The position numbers were made by a program, and so were the translations under genes. A model generated the notes under the pieces. It was not told the origin of the DNA. It made no database searches and was given only the letters and a program-made list of their open reading frames with translations. A stretch of 64,000 bases of DNA from Methylomonas albis (GTDB taxonomy: Bacteria; Pseudomonadota; Gammaproteobacteria; Methylococcales; Methylomonadaceae), in NCBI RefSeq assembly GCF_014850955.1, contig NZ_JACXSS010000001.1, positions 2,170,001 to 2,234,000 of the forward strand. Direction: 5' to 3'. Positions 50,479 through 60,421 of this stretch are shown piece by piece (the first letter of the stretch is position 1; each line of letters begins with the position of its first letter).

Positions 50479-51642
50479 ATGAAACACCACGTCGCCGAGC
50501 GAATGCGCGGCATCAGCTCATTTTATGTGATGGAATTATTACAACGCGCCAAGCAACTCGAACAGCAAGGTCGCGACATTATTCACATGGAAATCGGTGA
50601 GCCGGATTTCGAGACACCGCAGGCAATTTTGGACGCTGGTAAGGTGTTTATGCAGGGTAGAGAAGTCAAATATACCGCTGCGGCCGGATTGCCGGAATTG
50701 CGTCGCAGTATTGCCGATTACTACCAGACGCAATACGGGGTAAATTTGGATCCAAAACGGGTTTTCATTACGCCTGGCGCTTCCGGCGCGTTTTTGCTGG
50801 CGTTTGGTATCAGCCTAAATCCCGGCGAACAAATTTTGATGGCTGATCCTTGTTATCCCTGTAACGATAACTTTGTACAACTATTCGACGGTAAAACGCA
50901 GTTTGTGAATGTCGGCGCAGATACGGCTTATCAACTGAATGCCGAATTAATTCGACAGCACTGGCAGCCGGCCAGTAAAGGCGTATTAATTGCTTCACCG
51001 TCAAACCCTACCGGTACCCTCATAGGTAACGATGCGCTACGTGATGCGATTCAACAGACCCACGCCTTAGGAGGTTGTTTTTATTCCGACGAGATTTATC
51101 ACGGACTGGTTTATGGTGAAACAGTCAGCAGCGCGTTGGAATTCAGCGACGATGTGTTTGTGATCAATAGTTTCTCCAAATTCTTTGGCATGACCGGTTG
51201 GCGCATCGGTTGGTTGATCGTGCCGGAATATTTTATCGATGCTGTGGAAAAACTGGCGCAAAATATTTTTATTTCTACGCCTACCCATTCTCAATACGCG
51301 GCTTTGGCCTGTTTCAGCGCTGAAAATATGACCGAATTGCATAGCCGCCGCGACGAGTTTGAAAAGCGTCGGGATTTTCTTTACGACAACTTGCTGTGCT
51401 TGGGTTTTAAAATAGCCTGTAAACCACAAGGGGCGTTTTATATTTATGCCGATTGCAGTGCGTTTACCGACGACAGTTTTGAGTTTGCCAGGCAGCTGCT
51501 AGAACAAGAAGGGGTGGCGGTAACACCCGGCAAAGACTTTGGTCATTACCTGGCCAATCAGCACATTCGATTTGCATATACCGCCTCAATCGATAGAATG
51601 ACTGCCGCGCTTCAAAGACTGGAAAGATTCATATGCCCATAA
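50479..51642 (+). CDS. PLP-dependent class I/II aminotransferase
   Basis: A 387-residue fold-type I aminotransferase. E-I-G-E-P-D-F at ~35-41 is the usual N-terminal motif, S-P-S-N-P-T-G-T near 176, and the PLP Lys is in S-F-S-K-F-F-G-M-T-G-W-R-I-G near 235. The first ATG at 50479 is preferred over a TTG at 50473. Substrate specificity is not clear; Asp/aromatic/Ala aminotransferases share these motifs. Its end overlaps the rhodanese start by ten bases. Confidence 0.88.
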   Translation: MKHHVAERMRGISSFYVMELLQRAKQLEQQGRDIIHMEIGEPDFETPQAILDAGKVFMQGREVKYTAAAGLPELRRSIADYYQTQYGVNLDPKRVFITPGASGAFLLAFGISLNPGEQILMADPCYPCNDNFVQLFDGKTQFVNVGADTAYQLNAELIRQHWQPASKGVLIASPSNPTGTLIGNDALRDAIQQTHALGGCFYSDEIYHGLVYGETVSSALEFSDDVFVINSFSKFFGMTGWRIGWLIVPEYFIDAVEKLAQNIFISTPTHSQYAALACFSAENMTELHSRRDEFEKRRDFLYDNLLCLGFKIACKPQGAFYIYADCSAFTDDSFEFARQLLEQEGVAVTPGKDFGHYLANQHIRFAYTASIDRMTAALQRLERFICP

Positions 51643-51956
51643 GCCAATATACCCCGCAACAGCTACAACAGCGTTTACAGGACGACCCGTCGGTATTTTT
51701 ACTGGACGTTAGAGAGCCTCATGAGTTCGCCTACGCTAAGATTGCCGGTAGCGTGTTAATACCGCTACAGCAAATACCGGCACGCTTCGATGAGGTGCCT
51801 GCCGATCGAGATGTGGTGGTGATTTGCCATCACGGTATGCGTAGTCAGCAAGCTTGCAATTTTTTGCAGAACTCCGGATTTCAAAACTTGATTAATTTGA
51901 AAGGCGGTATCGATGCCTGGTCCGTCATTTGTGATCCGTCTGTTCCACGCTACTAA
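51633..51956 (+). CDS. Single-domain rhodanese
   Basis: A 107-residue sulfurtransferase domain: L-L-D-V-R-E-P-H-E-F, then the active-site loop V-I-C-H-H-G-M-R-S with the persulfide-forming Cys, then L-K-G-G-I-D-A-W. It may move sulfane sulfur. It starts inside the end of the aminotransferase gene, so the two are coupled. No direct link to the distant sulfur operon is visible. Confidence 0.9.
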   Translation: MPISQYTPQQLQQRLQDDPSVFLLDVREPHEFAYAKIAGSVLIPLQQIPARFDEVPADRDVVVICHHGMRSQQACNFLQNSGFQNLINLKGGIDAWSVICDPSVPRY

Positions 51957-51971
51957 ATAATATATAAATTT

Positions 51972-52700
51972 ATGTTTTTAAAAGAATACTATGCCATTCA
52001 GGATGGCAGTGTCGCTATCAGCGCCGCACAGGCCAGCATGTTTGCTAAGGAAGTTGCTCATGACTTCAACCCCTTGCACGACGAAGACGCCAAACGCTTT
52101 TGCGTGCCTGGCGATTTGTTGTTTTCGCTGGTGCTGGATAAATACGGTCTTAGTCAGAACATGCATTTCATTTTTTCCGGTATGGTCGGTCACGGCGTGT
52201 TGTTGAACTTTCCTGATGATGACGCCGAAAAAATCGATGTCACCGACAACCAAGGTAAGACCTATTTGCAGATTGAACGCTCTGGCGATGTGATCCGCGA
52301 TCCTGCTTTAATCGAGGCATTGATCCGCGATTATGTGGCTTTTTCCGGGCAGAATTTCCCGTATGTGTTGGTACCTTTATTGGCTAAAGAGCAAGTGATG
52401 TTCAATATAGATCGGCCTTTGGTGATCTATGAAAGCATGACCTTGACCTTAAACCGGATGGACTTTCACGAACCGCGCTTGGAAATGCTGGAGCCGAAAA
52501 TGGAAGTCAACGGCAAACGGGCCACAGCTTATCTTTATTTCCAAATCAAATGCGGTGAAGAAGTGGTTGGTTCTGGCTGCAAAAAATTAGCGGTCAGCGG
52601 TTTGCGCGATTATGAAGCCGAGCCGATGCAGGCATTCGTAGACGAATATCTGGCAAGAAAACATGGTTATTTAGGAGATCTTGCGGAAGCCACTGCTTAG
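51972..52700 (+). CDS. DUF3581 family protein
   Basis: A 242-residue protein of the DUF3581 family of gammaproteobacteria. Near residue 30 it has A-H-D-F-N-P-L-H-D-E-D-A, strongly like the hydratase motif of MaoC-type hot-dog proteins (D-x-N-P-x-H), followed by V-P-G-D-L-L-F-S. The rest repeats a hot-dog-like strand pattern. A hydratase-like or thioesterase-like fold is therefore likely; substrate unknown. Confidence 0.75.
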   Translation: MFLKEYYAIQDGSVAISAAQASMFAKEVAHDFNPLHDEDAKRFCVPGDLLFSLVLDKYGLSQNMHFIFSGMVGHGVLLNFPDDDAEKIDVTDNQGKTYLQIERSGDVIRDPALIEALIRDYVAFSGQNFPYVLVPLLAKEQVMFNIDRPLVIYESMTLTLNRMDFHEPRLEMLEPKMEVNGKRATAYLYFQIKCGEEVVGSGCKKLAVSGLRDYEAEPMQAFVDEYLARKHGYLGDLAEATA

Positions 52701-52746
52701 GCACGTATTCTGCCGTTCGATTAAGGCGCGGAAGTTTCGAGTTTTT

Positions 52747-52775
52747 CAGCCGGAACGTGTAGAACACTCCGGCTG
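52747..52775. terminator. Hairpin between convergent DUF3581 and moeA genes
   Basis: CAGCCGGA pairs with TCCGGCTG, and inside it GTGT pairs with ACAC around AGA, leaving a 2-base bulge. It is placed in the spacer between two convergent genes. No T-tract on either strand, so a terminator role is only probable. Confidence 0.4.
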
Positions 52776-52801
52776 GTACTGCATAAGTAGCGCTTTAGCG
52801 G

Positions 52802-54046
52802 TCATAGCACCGCGCTAAAAGGCTCCACTGTCACCATCTCACCCGCATCAATGCCGCTGCTGGCCGCATCCATTACAATAAAACAATTAGACTGACTGGC
52901 AACTTTCAATTGATGAGAGTCTTGTTGACCGGCAAGACGGACGACTAATTCACCGTCGGCTGATTGGCACAGGATGCCACGTTGATATTCTTGACGCCCG
53001 TGCGATTTTTTTAGCGGGCTGTCGCACCGGACTCGTAAACGCAACGCCTGCGTGGCTGGCGCACCAGCAAGCCTTTCCAAGCCTGGTTTTACGAATTTCT
53101 CGTAAGTGACTAAAACGGCGACAGGATTGCCGGGTAAACCGAAAAACCAGCACTCGCCGATTTTGCCAAAAGCCAGCGGTTTTCCGGGTTTTATTGCCAG
53201 TTTCCAGAAACTCACCTGTCCGCATTTTTCCAGAGTTTGTTTGACAAAATCCGCATCTCCAACCGATGCGCCACCGGTAGATATGATGACATCATGTTGC
53301 TGGGCTGCGTGCCTGAAGGTTTGTTCAAGTTTAAATTGATCGTCGACAACGATGCCCAAGTCGCTGACCATATGGTTTGGGTCGGACAGTAATCCTGCTA
53401 ACAAATAGCGGTTGCTGTCGTAGATTTGACCGGTGGCAAGCGGTTCCCCCAATGGTACCAATTCGTCGCCTGTCGAGAAAAAGCCTATTCTGAGTTTGCG
53501 TTTGACGCTGATTTTGTCGACGCCTGCTGCGGCCAGCAGGCTGAGGTCGCGAGCGGTAAGCTTTTTGGGTGCGCTAACTAACTCCTCATGCTGTTTAACG
53601 TCGCTGCCGGCCGCGCGTATATTCTTATACGGCTGCCAATCCAGGGGAAGTGATACAGTGTTACCATCCACTTCGATTTGTTCTTGAGTAATAACGCTGT
53701 CTGCGAATGAAGGGACCACAGCGCCAGTAAATATTCTGACACATTGGCCCGGCATCTGCGGCGCCAAGAACGGTTGTCCGGCCCAAGCGGTGCCTATCAA
53801 TTGCATTTTAGGCGGATGCCCGGCAGATATATCGCTCGCGGCAAACGCGTAACCATCCATCGCTGCGGTACGTTGTGGAGGAATGTCGATAGGTGAGACC
53901 ACGCTATCGGCAAGTATCCTGCCTAGCGCCTGGGGCAAAGCGATTACTTCCAGATCGGTGATGACCTCGATGGCTTTGCGGATTTCCAATAGCGCTTGTT
54001 GGACGCTTAATAAATTGTGTTTGTTGGGATAACAGATGTCAGTCAC
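52802..54046 (-). CDS. moeA: Molybdopterin molybdotransferase MoeA
   Basis: A 414-residue enzyme inserting molybdate into adenylated molybdopterin. Motifs: P-P-Q-R-T-A-A-M-D-G-Y-A-F near residue 58, I-F-T-G-A-V-V-P near 105, G-D-E-L-V-P near 195, S-T-G-G-A-S-V-G-D near 252 and F-G-L-P-G-N-P-V-A near 298. Its start overlaps the end of mobB by eight bases, so the two make a molybdenum-cofactor operon. Confidence 0.93.
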   Translation of the reverse strand: MTDICYPNKHNLLSVQQALLEIRKAIEVITDLEVIALPQALGRILADSVVSPIDIPPQRTAAMDGYAFAASDISAGHPPKMQLIGTAWAGQPFLAPQMPGQCVRIFTGAVVPSFADSVITQEQIEVDGNTVSLPLDWQPYKNIRAAGSDVKQHEELVSAPKKLTARDLSLLAAAGVDKISVKRKLRIGFFSTGDELVPLGEPLATGQIYDSNRYLLAGLLSDPNHMVSDLGIVVDDQFKLEQTFRHAAQQHDVIISTGGASVGDADFVKQTLEKCGQVSFWKLAIKPGKPLAFGKIGECWFFGLPGNPVAVLVTYEKFVKPGLERLAGAPATQALRLRVRCDSPLKKSHGRQEYQRGILCQSADGELVVRLAGQQDSHQLKVASQSNCFIVMDAASSGIDAGEMVTVEPFSAVL

Positions 54047-54563
54047 GTTGGCGCTTTAGAAAGATTTCGATAATGTATTCGGCGATGGCCTGCGGATCGT
54101 TTAGGTCAAGGCATGGCAAAGCCGCCGTTATAGATAAAGGTTGATCGCTCGCTATTGCGATAATCGACGGATCTTTTGGATAAAGTAACGGTTTGCCCAG
54201 GCTAGGTCTGCAGAGTTCTATTTTCGGGTAGCTCTCGTGCCTAAACCCTTCTACCAAAATCAAGTCCAGACCCGCTTTGGGAAATAGGGCAATTTGTTCA
54301 GCTAGCGAAATGTCAGCATCAGCAGGCAGTTCGCTAATTATCGCACGCCGGTATTGGGAGATAAGCATAACAGGAGTGGCGCCCGCTTCGCGCAGCCGAA
54401 AACTATCTTTGCCGGGTTGATCAATCTCGAAGTCGTGATGACTGTGTTTGATCACACCGATTTGCAGATTATGTGCTTTCAGTATCGGGATAAGTTTTGT
54501 CAATAAACTGGTTTTACCGGTGCCGCTAGCGGCCGCGAAGCCGAGGACTGGTGGGGTGAACAT
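54039..54563 (-). CDS. mobB: Molybdopterin-guanine dinucleotide biosynthesis protein MobB
   Basis: A 174-residue GTP-binding protein. The P-loop is A-A-S-G-T-G-K-T-S-L near residues 12-21, followed by I-G-V-I-K-H-S-H-H-D-F and later D-L-I-L-V-E-G-F-R-H. It assists MobA in forming the dinucleotide cofactor. The canonical first Gly of the P-loop is in G-F-A-A-A-S-G-T-G-K. Coupled to moeA. Confidence 0.92.
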   Translation of the reverse strand: MFTPPVLGFAAASGTGKTSLLTKLIPILKAHNLQIGVIKHSHHDFEIDQPGKDSFRLREAGATPVMLISQYRRAIISELPADADISLAEQIALFPKAGLDLILVEGFRHESYPKIELCRPSLGKPLLYPKDPSIIAIASDQPLSITAALPCLDLNDPQAIAEYIIEIFLKRQRD

Positions 54564-54640
54564 GAGTATCTCTACGATTGTCGAACTGCCAGTATTCTAA
54601 GTTATTATGATGTGCATTGGTTGAAGCGTTTGGAGAGTCG

Positions 54641-55132
54641 GTGATACGCATAGTGATGTTGTTGGTAGCGCTAGTGGCAATTTTAATGCTGCCTGGGTTT
54701 ATGAAGGCCCCCGCCGAATTGCGTAGCAAACGTCTTAAACAACTAGCCTGGGCCGCCGCTGCGCTGATTTTCATCGTCTTGATGCTTAGTGGAAAGCTTA
54801 GTGGTCTGCTCGCATTATTCGGCGTAATCTTCGCATTTTTGCTGCGCTCGATGCCTCTCATATTGAGGTATGCTCCGCAACTTCATAGCATTTGGCGGCG
54901 ATTCAAATCTGGCAGTCCACAAGATGGTAAGTCAGCTCCAGGGGGCGCTCGAAAAGCCAGCATGACAAAAGCTGAAGCTTTAGGGGTTTTGGGGCTTAGG
55001 CCCGGCGCAACGGAAGAAGAAATTATTCAGGCGCACCGGAAACTTATTTCGCGGTTTCATCCTGATCGAGGTGGTTCAGATTATTTGGCGGCCCAAATTA
55101 ATCAAGCCAAAAAAACATTGTTAGTCCGGTGA
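54641..55132 (+). CDS. Membrane-anchored J-domain protein
   Basis: A protein of about 163 residues. Two N-terminal hydrophobic stretches ([13 protein letters not shown] and [11 protein letters not shown]), a third near 60-72, and a C-terminal J-domain with H-P-D at [10 protein letters not shown]. The layout resembles TIM14/DjlA-type membrane J-proteins that recruit DnaK to the membrane. A GTG at 54641 after GGAGAG is my preferred start; TTG 54617 and ATG 54656 are alternatives. Confidence 0.75.
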   Translation: MIRIVMLLVALVAILMLPGFMKAPAELRSKRLKQLAWAAAALIFIVLMLSGKLSGLLALFGVIFAFLLRSMPLILRYAPQLHSIWRRFKSGSPQDGKSAPGGARKASMTKAEALGVLGLRPGATEEEIIQAHRKLISRFHPDRGGSDYLAAQINQAKKTLLVR

Positions 55133-55600
55133 AAAGATATGGCCTGAAATTTGTCTCAGAATTATGAATACTTATAATTCTTTAAATATATGTGATGGGT
55201 ATCACTTTCTTATTTTCATAATTTAGAAGTGGCTCATATTTTGGTTTCATTTTGCTGATTTTAGCCTTTAAACGGCTAGGTAGGGCGTTATGAATAAAAC
55301 TCAAAAAAGAGATGTGGACCACAAAAATATGAGTAAATTCAATTTATAAGATAAATCTTTTAAAGTTATACTGGCACTCGCCGTTAAGGTCTGTGTCCTC
55401 GGGTTGAATAGAACGGAAACTGGAAAAAAGAGGCATGATGTTCTTAAGATTTTTTCTGTTGGCTGAGGTGGTTTAGACAGCTAACAGGGCAGGCTCCATT
55501 GTTGGGTTTCAATCTTATACGCATTTGAATAGTTATACGGCGAGACACTTACCAATAAAAATAACAGAATCAGCAAGCCAAAATACCTGGGAGATTAATC
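55133..55600 (+). other. Long leader/promoter region of rpoS
   Basis: A 468-base AT-rich stretch without a supported ORF between the J-domain gene and rpoS. A long untranslated leader is usual for rpoS and may bind regulators. I could not define the promoter or an sRNA target. GGGAG at 55589-55593 is the rpoS ribosome site. Confidence 0.4.
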
Positions 55601-56581
55601 ATGATGGAAGAAACGATAGATGTAATTAAAGATATGGATGTTCCAGATTTCATTTCTTTTGATGATGTCGATGACGAAGTTGTAGAAATCGATCCGAATG
55701 AAACGTTTAAGCTGGTCGAGATAGAAAGTAACGAATCGCAAAACGAAAGTACTTTTGATGCTACGCGAGCATATCTAAATGAACTTAGTAAATCCCAACT
55801 GTTAACTGCTGACGAAGAGAAAATTTACGGCAGACGCACTCAGCAAGGCGATCCACAAGCCCGAAAAATCATGATTGAAAGTAATTTACGTCTGGTTGTG
55901 AAAATTTCCAGGCGCTATTTAAACAGAGGCCTGCCTCTGCTTGATCTGATTGAAGAAGGTAATTTGGGATTGATCCGAGCGGTAGAAAAATTCGATCCTG
56001 ACCGTGGCTTTAGATTTTCAACGTATGCAACGTGGTGGATCAGACAGACCATAGAACGAGCCATTATGAACCAGACCCGTACCATTCGTCTGCCGATTCA
56101 TATTGTTAAGGAAATGAACATTTATTTGAAAGCGCAGCGCAATTTAGCACAACAGCTTGATCATGAACCAACTGTCGATGAAATAGCGCGGCATCTGGAT
56201 AAGCCCGCTAAAACCGTCAGTAAAATGCTTAAACTTAACGAACGGGTCACATCCGTTGATGTTTCTTTCGGTAAGGATTTTGATAAACCTCTGTTGGAAA
56301 CCATTTCCGAAGAAGAAAGCCGTAATCCAGCTGAAATTTTGCAAGATGACTTCATCCAAAATAATGTCACTTATTGGGTTTATCAACTTGCCGAGAAGCA
56401 GCGTGAAGTTATTTGCCGCAGATACGGTCTTTGTGGTTTCGAAAACGCAACTCTGGAGCAAGTTGCGCTTGAGCTGGGTGTAACTCGCGAAAGAGTTAGA
56501 CAGATACAAATGGACGGTTTGAAACGCCTCAAAGAAATTCTTGAAAGCAGCGGCTATTCGTTCGAATCAATTTTTAGCTAA
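55601..56581 (+). CDS. rpoS: RNA polymerase sigma factor RpoS
   Basis: A 326-residue group 2 sigma factor. Short acidic N-terminus, then region 1.2 (T-R-A-Y-L-N-E-L), region 2 ([38 protein letters not shown]), region 3, and region 4 ([19 protein letters not shown]). R-Y-G-L-C-G-F and the overall length fit RpoS rather than RpoH or RpoD. General stress and stationary-phase regulator. Confidence 0.9.
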   Translation: MMEETIDVIKDMDVPDFISFDDVDDEVVEIDPNETFKLVEIESNESQNESTFDATRAYLNELSKSQLLTADEEKIYGRRTQQGDPQARKIMIESNLRLVVKISRRYLNRGLPLLDLIEEGNLGLIRAVEKFDPDRGFRFSTYATWWIRQTIERAIMNQTRTIRLPIHIVKEMNIYLKAQRNLAQQLDHEPTVDEIARHLDKPAKTVSKMLKLNERVTSVDVSFGKDFDKPLLETISEEESRNPAEILQDDFIQNNVTYWVYQLAEKQREVICRRYGLCGFENATLEQVALELGVTRERVRQIQMDGLKRLKEILESSGYSFESIFS

Positions 56582-56601
56582 TAGTAAAATCTAGCCCATA
56601 G

Positions 56602-56638
56602 CAAACCAGAGTAGTGTGGCGTTGTCAGATCTGGTTTG
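56602..56638. other. Inverted repeat between convergent rpoS and the gene at 56657
   Basis: CAAACCAGA (56602-56610) and TCTGGTTTG (56630-56638), nine perfect pairs with a 19-base loop. It sits between the ends of two convergent genes; possible weak bidirectional terminator, without a T-tract. Confidence 0.35.
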
Positions 56639-56656
56639 GGTGCTGGGTATTAAAAA

Positions 56657-57901
56657 TTAAGACCCCATTATTCGATATAGCGGCAAGGCTGAAATCCTCG
56701 CATCAATTTGTTGGATGAGTTCGTTGTATGCGGAACTTCCTATGGACTGAAATTTGCTCGTGAACGTTTGTTCATCCATATTCTCGGGTAAATCCTGTAC
56801 TTCCGGGATGATGGACGAATAATCTTTAGTGCTAGACATTATTTTCTGTAATTCTCTGGCTTTTGTGATTGATGCAACGGCTATTTGACCGAATCGGGTT
56901 CCCGCCCGATCCGCAGTCAGATCGACGAAGCTGAAGCCGCTACCTTTTTGCGCATCTCCCAATTCTTTATCTATGCCGATTTGCTCGCCTAGCAATGAGG
57001 AATCTATGATCGCCAATAGTGCCGAAGCAATAAAATGCTGAGGTATATCCACTCGTTTATATGCAAATACGGGATATTCCTTACTGTATACCAAGCCCAG
57101 AGGCAGATAACGGCGTAAGTCGTGTTTATAGATATAACTGCCAACCGCAATGATAATCGCCCGATTTTCTTGAATCGCATCGTCCTCCGGGGTTTGTTGA
57201 TACGCCGTTAGAAACAGTGGTTGTAGCAAATCAGTTAACGACAGGCGCCAATTGGGATCATGTTGGCCAACGATTTCGTTAATTTGCTGTTGATAGCGAT
57301 GCAGATTTGGATAATCCCGATGTTTTTGGATAGCCAATTGCTTGGCCGCATCGACAATGGAGCCTAGATAACTAATTTCCAGGGCTTGTGGGCTAATGCG
57401 TACTTTCTTGACGTATTGGCTCAGTAGTTGCCAATGTTGTTCGAGCGGTGTGTGATGAACGATAGCGGGAATCAGGATATTTGCTGCCGGATCGGGAATG
57501 GAGATTTCGCCAATTTTCAAGGACTTGATAGTGATGGAGTCGTCCACTTGACGGAGACTGAAACTAAAATCGAGATACCTACCCCAGGGGCTTTTGGGTA
57601 CAAATATCGCTATTTGTATCATTAATCTGTCATTAATAATCTGAATTTGCGTTGTATTTTCCGCAAAGTGGTTTAGCAGATAACTTACTGCAATATTCAA
57701 GTCCTTTTGATCCAGACTAACTATTTTAAGTTGACCTCTTTCCTCCGGCGCTACATGCAATAGCAGTTTCGCGCGCTGAATATCATCACGGTTCAAGCCA
57801 TGATGGATTTTTAACAAAGGCGTATCGTCGATTGCGAAAAACAATAGTCCTACGAACAATATTGCTAGTGAAAGTAGGGTGTATAGCAGGAGTTTCAGCA
57901 T
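56657..57901 (-). CDS. Membrane-anchored protein of unknown function
   Basis: A 414-residue protein with one N-terminal transmembrane helix (residues ~4-25), the remainder probably periplasmic. No recognised catalytic motif. The C-terminal half contains S-Y-I-Y-K-H-D-L-R-R-Y, P-Q-H-F-I-A-S-A-L-L-A, D-K-E-L-G-D-A-Q-K-G-S-G-F-S-F-V-D-L, which looks like a well-conserved globular domain (H-F-x-x-S and D-x-E-L-G are reminiscent of unannotated gammaproteobacterial proteins). It overlaps the ppx stop by seven bases and so is coupled to polyphosphate metabolism by position. Confidence 0.6.
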   Translation of the reverse strand: MLKLLLYTLLSLAILFVGLLFFAIDDTPLLKIHHGLNRDDIQRAKLLLHVAPEERGQLKIVSLDQKDLNIAVSYLLNHFAENTTQIQIINDRLMIQIAIFVPKSPWGRYLDFSFSLRQVDDSITIKSLKIGEISIPDPAANILIPAIVHHTPLEQHWQLLSQYVKKVRISPQALEISYLGSIVDAAKQLAIQKHRDYPNLHRYQQQINEIVGQHDPNWRLSLTDLLQPLFLTAYQQTPEDDAIQENRAIIIAVGSYIYKHDLRRYLPLGLVYSKEYPVFAYKRVDIPQHFIASALLAIIDSSLLGEQIGIDKELGDAQKGSGFSFVDLTADRAGTRFGQIAVASITKARELQKIMSSTKDYSSIIPEVQDLPENMDEQTFTSKFQSIGSSAYNELIQQIDARISALPLYRIMGS

Positions 57902-59397
57902 TGATCGAAGATAAGATTAAAGCGGGCCTCCTTGAGGTAGTACATTTCTTGTTTCAGATCGGCATGTGTCAGCGGTGCTTGTTCAAGCCAAGGCCCCGGA
58001 AAGTCTATTTTTATATCCTGACCATCTATCATGATAGTAAAGTCAGGGCGCTTACTATTGCGATTGCGATGCAGCAACGTGGCCAGCCGAAACACCACAG
58101 CCATAATCGGCGCATGCTGCCGCCAGGGCGGTGGTAAATCCGCAAATCGGCTCAAACTAAGTTTTTTGCGGTGACTACGCACCAGTTTCGATAGCAGCAA
58201 CTGATCTTGTTTGGAAAAGCCCGCCAAATCGCCATTCGCAATAATATAGGCGCTGTGTTTGTGGTATTGGCTATGGGCAATCTCGAAGCCAATCTCATGC
58301 AATTCCGCGGCCCATTCCAAGAACTGTAAGCTGGCTGGATTGTCGTTAAAGCAAGGGAAACTATCCAGTTGCTGAACAATGTAACGCAAGGTTTCTTTGA
58401 GTTGTTCGCTGTGGAAGGTGTCGGTGTGGTAACGGGCGGCAATGGTTTGGGCAGTCTGCGAACGGACGTCATCATTGTAAATTCTGCCCAGCAGGTCCTG
58501 CACCAAACCTTCCCGCAATGCCCCATCTGAAACCGTCATTTGCTGGATGTTCAAGTTTTTGAACGTGGCATAGACAATTGCTACCGCACCGATAAACACC
58601 GGTCGCCGTTCGATGCTCAAGGCCGGAAAGCTGATCTCTTCGATTCGATTATATTTCAATAGGTGCGCGACCAACTGTTCCAGTCCTTCGTTGGTAATGC
58701 CGTTATTACTCCACCCCATGGTTTGTAGGACATTACTGATAGCTTTCAGGCTGCCGGAGGCACCGATGGCTTCGTCCCAGTTTTTGGAGTTGAAAGTGTT
58801 TAGAAAAGGTTCCAGATGTTGCTCTGCATGTAGCATCGCCTTACGGAAGGATTTTTTAGACAGCGCACCGTTTTTGAAAAAGTTCTGGCTGACTGTGACA
58901 CAACCCATGTTCAGGCTTTCTTTGGTATGGGCAATATCATCGCGGCCGATAATGTACTCCGTGCTACTGCCGCCAATGTCCATCACAAAGCGGTTATTGG
59001 CATTGCTGCCCAGACTGTGGGCCACACCTTGGTAAATTAACCGCGCTTCTTCAATGCCCGAAATGATATGGATCGGATGCCCTAAGGCTTTTTCAGCCTT
59101 ATTAATGAATTGTTGTGAGTTCCTAGCGATGCGCAAAGTATTAGTACCGACAATCGCGACACTGTTGGGCGCGAAATCACGGATGCGTTGACCGAAACGC
59201 TCCAGGCAGGCTAGAGCCCGCTCTTGCGTGATGGGGTCTAGATTTTTGTGTTGATCCAGTCCGGCGGCCAGCCGCACCATTTCTTTCAAGCGGTCGATAG
59301 TTTGTAATTTGCCGTTCTGTAAACTGCATATGATCATGTGAAAACTGTTGGAACCAAGATCGACGGCAGCAACACTGGTCGGTATTTGATGTGGCAA
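57895..59397 (-). CDS. ppx: Exopolyphosphatase / GppA family phosphatase
   Basis: A 500-residue Ppx/GppA phosphatase of the ASKHA fold. The phosphate-binding loop is V-D-L-G-S-N-S-F-H near residues 12-20, E115-E in S-G-I-E-E-A-R is the catalytic acid region, and D-I-G-G-S-S-T-E near 141. The C-terminal HD-like helical domain is present (E-L-H-E-I-G-F; H-K-H-S-A-Y-I-I), giving the long Ppx form. It hydrolyses polyphosphate or pppGpp. Confidence 0.9.
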   Translation of the reverse strand: MPHQIPTSVAAVDLGSNSFHMIICSLQNGKLQTIDRLKEMVRLAAGLDQHKNLDPITQERALACLERFGQRIRDFAPNSVAIVGTNTLRIARNSQQFINKAEKALGHPIHIISGIEEARLIYQGVAHSLGSNANNRFVMDIGGSSTEYIIGRDDIAHTKESLNMGCVTVSQNFFKNGALSKKSFRKAMLHAEQHLEPFLNTFNSKNWDEAIGASGSLKAISNVLQTMGWSNNGITNEGLEQLVAHLLKYNRIEEISFPALSIERRPVFIGAVAIVYATFKNLNIQQMTVSDGALREGLVQDLLGRIYNDDVRSQTAQTIAARYHTDTFHSEQLKETLRYIVQQLDSFPCFNDNPASLQFLEWAAELHEIGFEIAHSQYHKHSAYIIANGDLAGFSKQDQLLLSKLVRSHRKKLSLSRFADLPPPWRQHAPIMAVVFRLATLLHRNRNSKRPDFTIMIDGQDIKIDFPGPWLEQAPLTHADLKQEMYYLKEARFNLIFDQC

Positions 59398-59515
59398 GAG
59401 TCTATTCCTGTTCAGGCTGCTGAGGGTTGGCGAATTCTGATAGAATCGTAAAGCTTTGTTGGCGTATTTTTAAAGAACGCGTCAATTTCTTTGCCCAAGA
59501 TTATAACATTAGAGC

Positions 59516-60421
59516 ATGACGGCTTTATCCATCCAAAACCTAAAAAAGACCTATAACAATGGCTTTCTGGCCTTGATAGGCGTGGATCTCGATGTCCAGC
59601 GCGGCGACTTTTTCGCGTTGTTGGGTCCCAATGGCGCCGGCAAATCGACCTTGATCGGCATCATCAGTTCGCTGGTCAACAAAACCAGCGGATCGGTCAG
59701 CATCTTCGGTCACGATTTGGATAAAGATAATGTTGCTGCCAAAACCTGTATTGGCGTGGTACCTCAGGAAGTCAACTTCAATCAGTTCGAAACCAGCATG
59801 AGTGTGGTGATGAACCAAGCCGGCTATTATGGCATTCCGCGCAAGCAAGCCTTGCAGCGCACCGAACAATGCTTGCGGCAAATGGAGTTGTGGGATAAGC
59901 GCGATGTAGTGTCTCGGCGTTTGTCCGGCGGTATGAAGCGGCGCTTGATGATAGCCAGAGCGATGGTACATTCGCCGCGCTTGTTGATACTGGACGAACC
60001 TACCGCCGGCGTTGATATCGAGATCCGTCGCTCGATGTGGGAAATGATGCAGGAGGTAAACAAGCAGGGCACCACTATCATTTTGACTACCCATTATCTG
60101 GAAGAAGCCGAAAGCCTGTGCCGGAATATCGCCATCATCAATAACGGCCAAATCATCGAGAAATCGGCGATGAACAGCTTGTTGAGTCGCTTGCATACCG
60201 ATCATTTCGTATTGGATATTGCCCGCCCGCTGAGCGTCGCGCCGATGATAGAGGGGTACGACATTGCTCTGAATGCCGACACCGTATTGGATGTGGCTGT
60301 ACCGAAAAGCCTCGGTCTAAACCGATTATTTCAGGCGCTATCTGAGCAACATATCGAAGTCCTCAGCCTGCGGAACAAGTCCAATCGACTGGAACAATTA
60401 TTTTTGGATTTGGTGCAATGA
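59516..60421 (+). CDS. ABC exporter ATP-binding protein (YadG-like)
   Basis: A 301-residue ABC ATPase: Walker A G-P-N-G-A-G-K-S-T near residues 38-46, signature L-S-G-G-M-K-R-R, Walker B L-L-I-L-D-E-P-T-A-G-V-D, H-loop T-T-H-Y-L-E-E-A-E. It overlaps the permease start by four bases. The pair matches the YadG-YadH type of ABC-2 exporters, whose substrate is unknown. Confidence 0.88.
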   Translation: MTALSIQNLKKTYNNGFLALIGVDLDVQRGDFFALLGPNGAGKSTLIGIISSLVNKTSGSVSIFGHDLDKDNVAAKTCIGVVPQEVNFNQFETSMSVVMNQAGYYGIPRKQALQRTEQCLRQMELWDKRDVVSRRLSGGMKRRLMIARAMVHSPRLLILDEPTAGVDIEIRRSMWEMMQEVNKQGTTIILTTHYLEEAESLCRNIAIINNGQIIEKSAMNSLLSRLHTDHFVLDIARPLSVAPMIEGYDIALNADTVLDVAVPKSLGLNRLFQALSEQHIEVLSLRNKSNRLEQLFLDLVQ

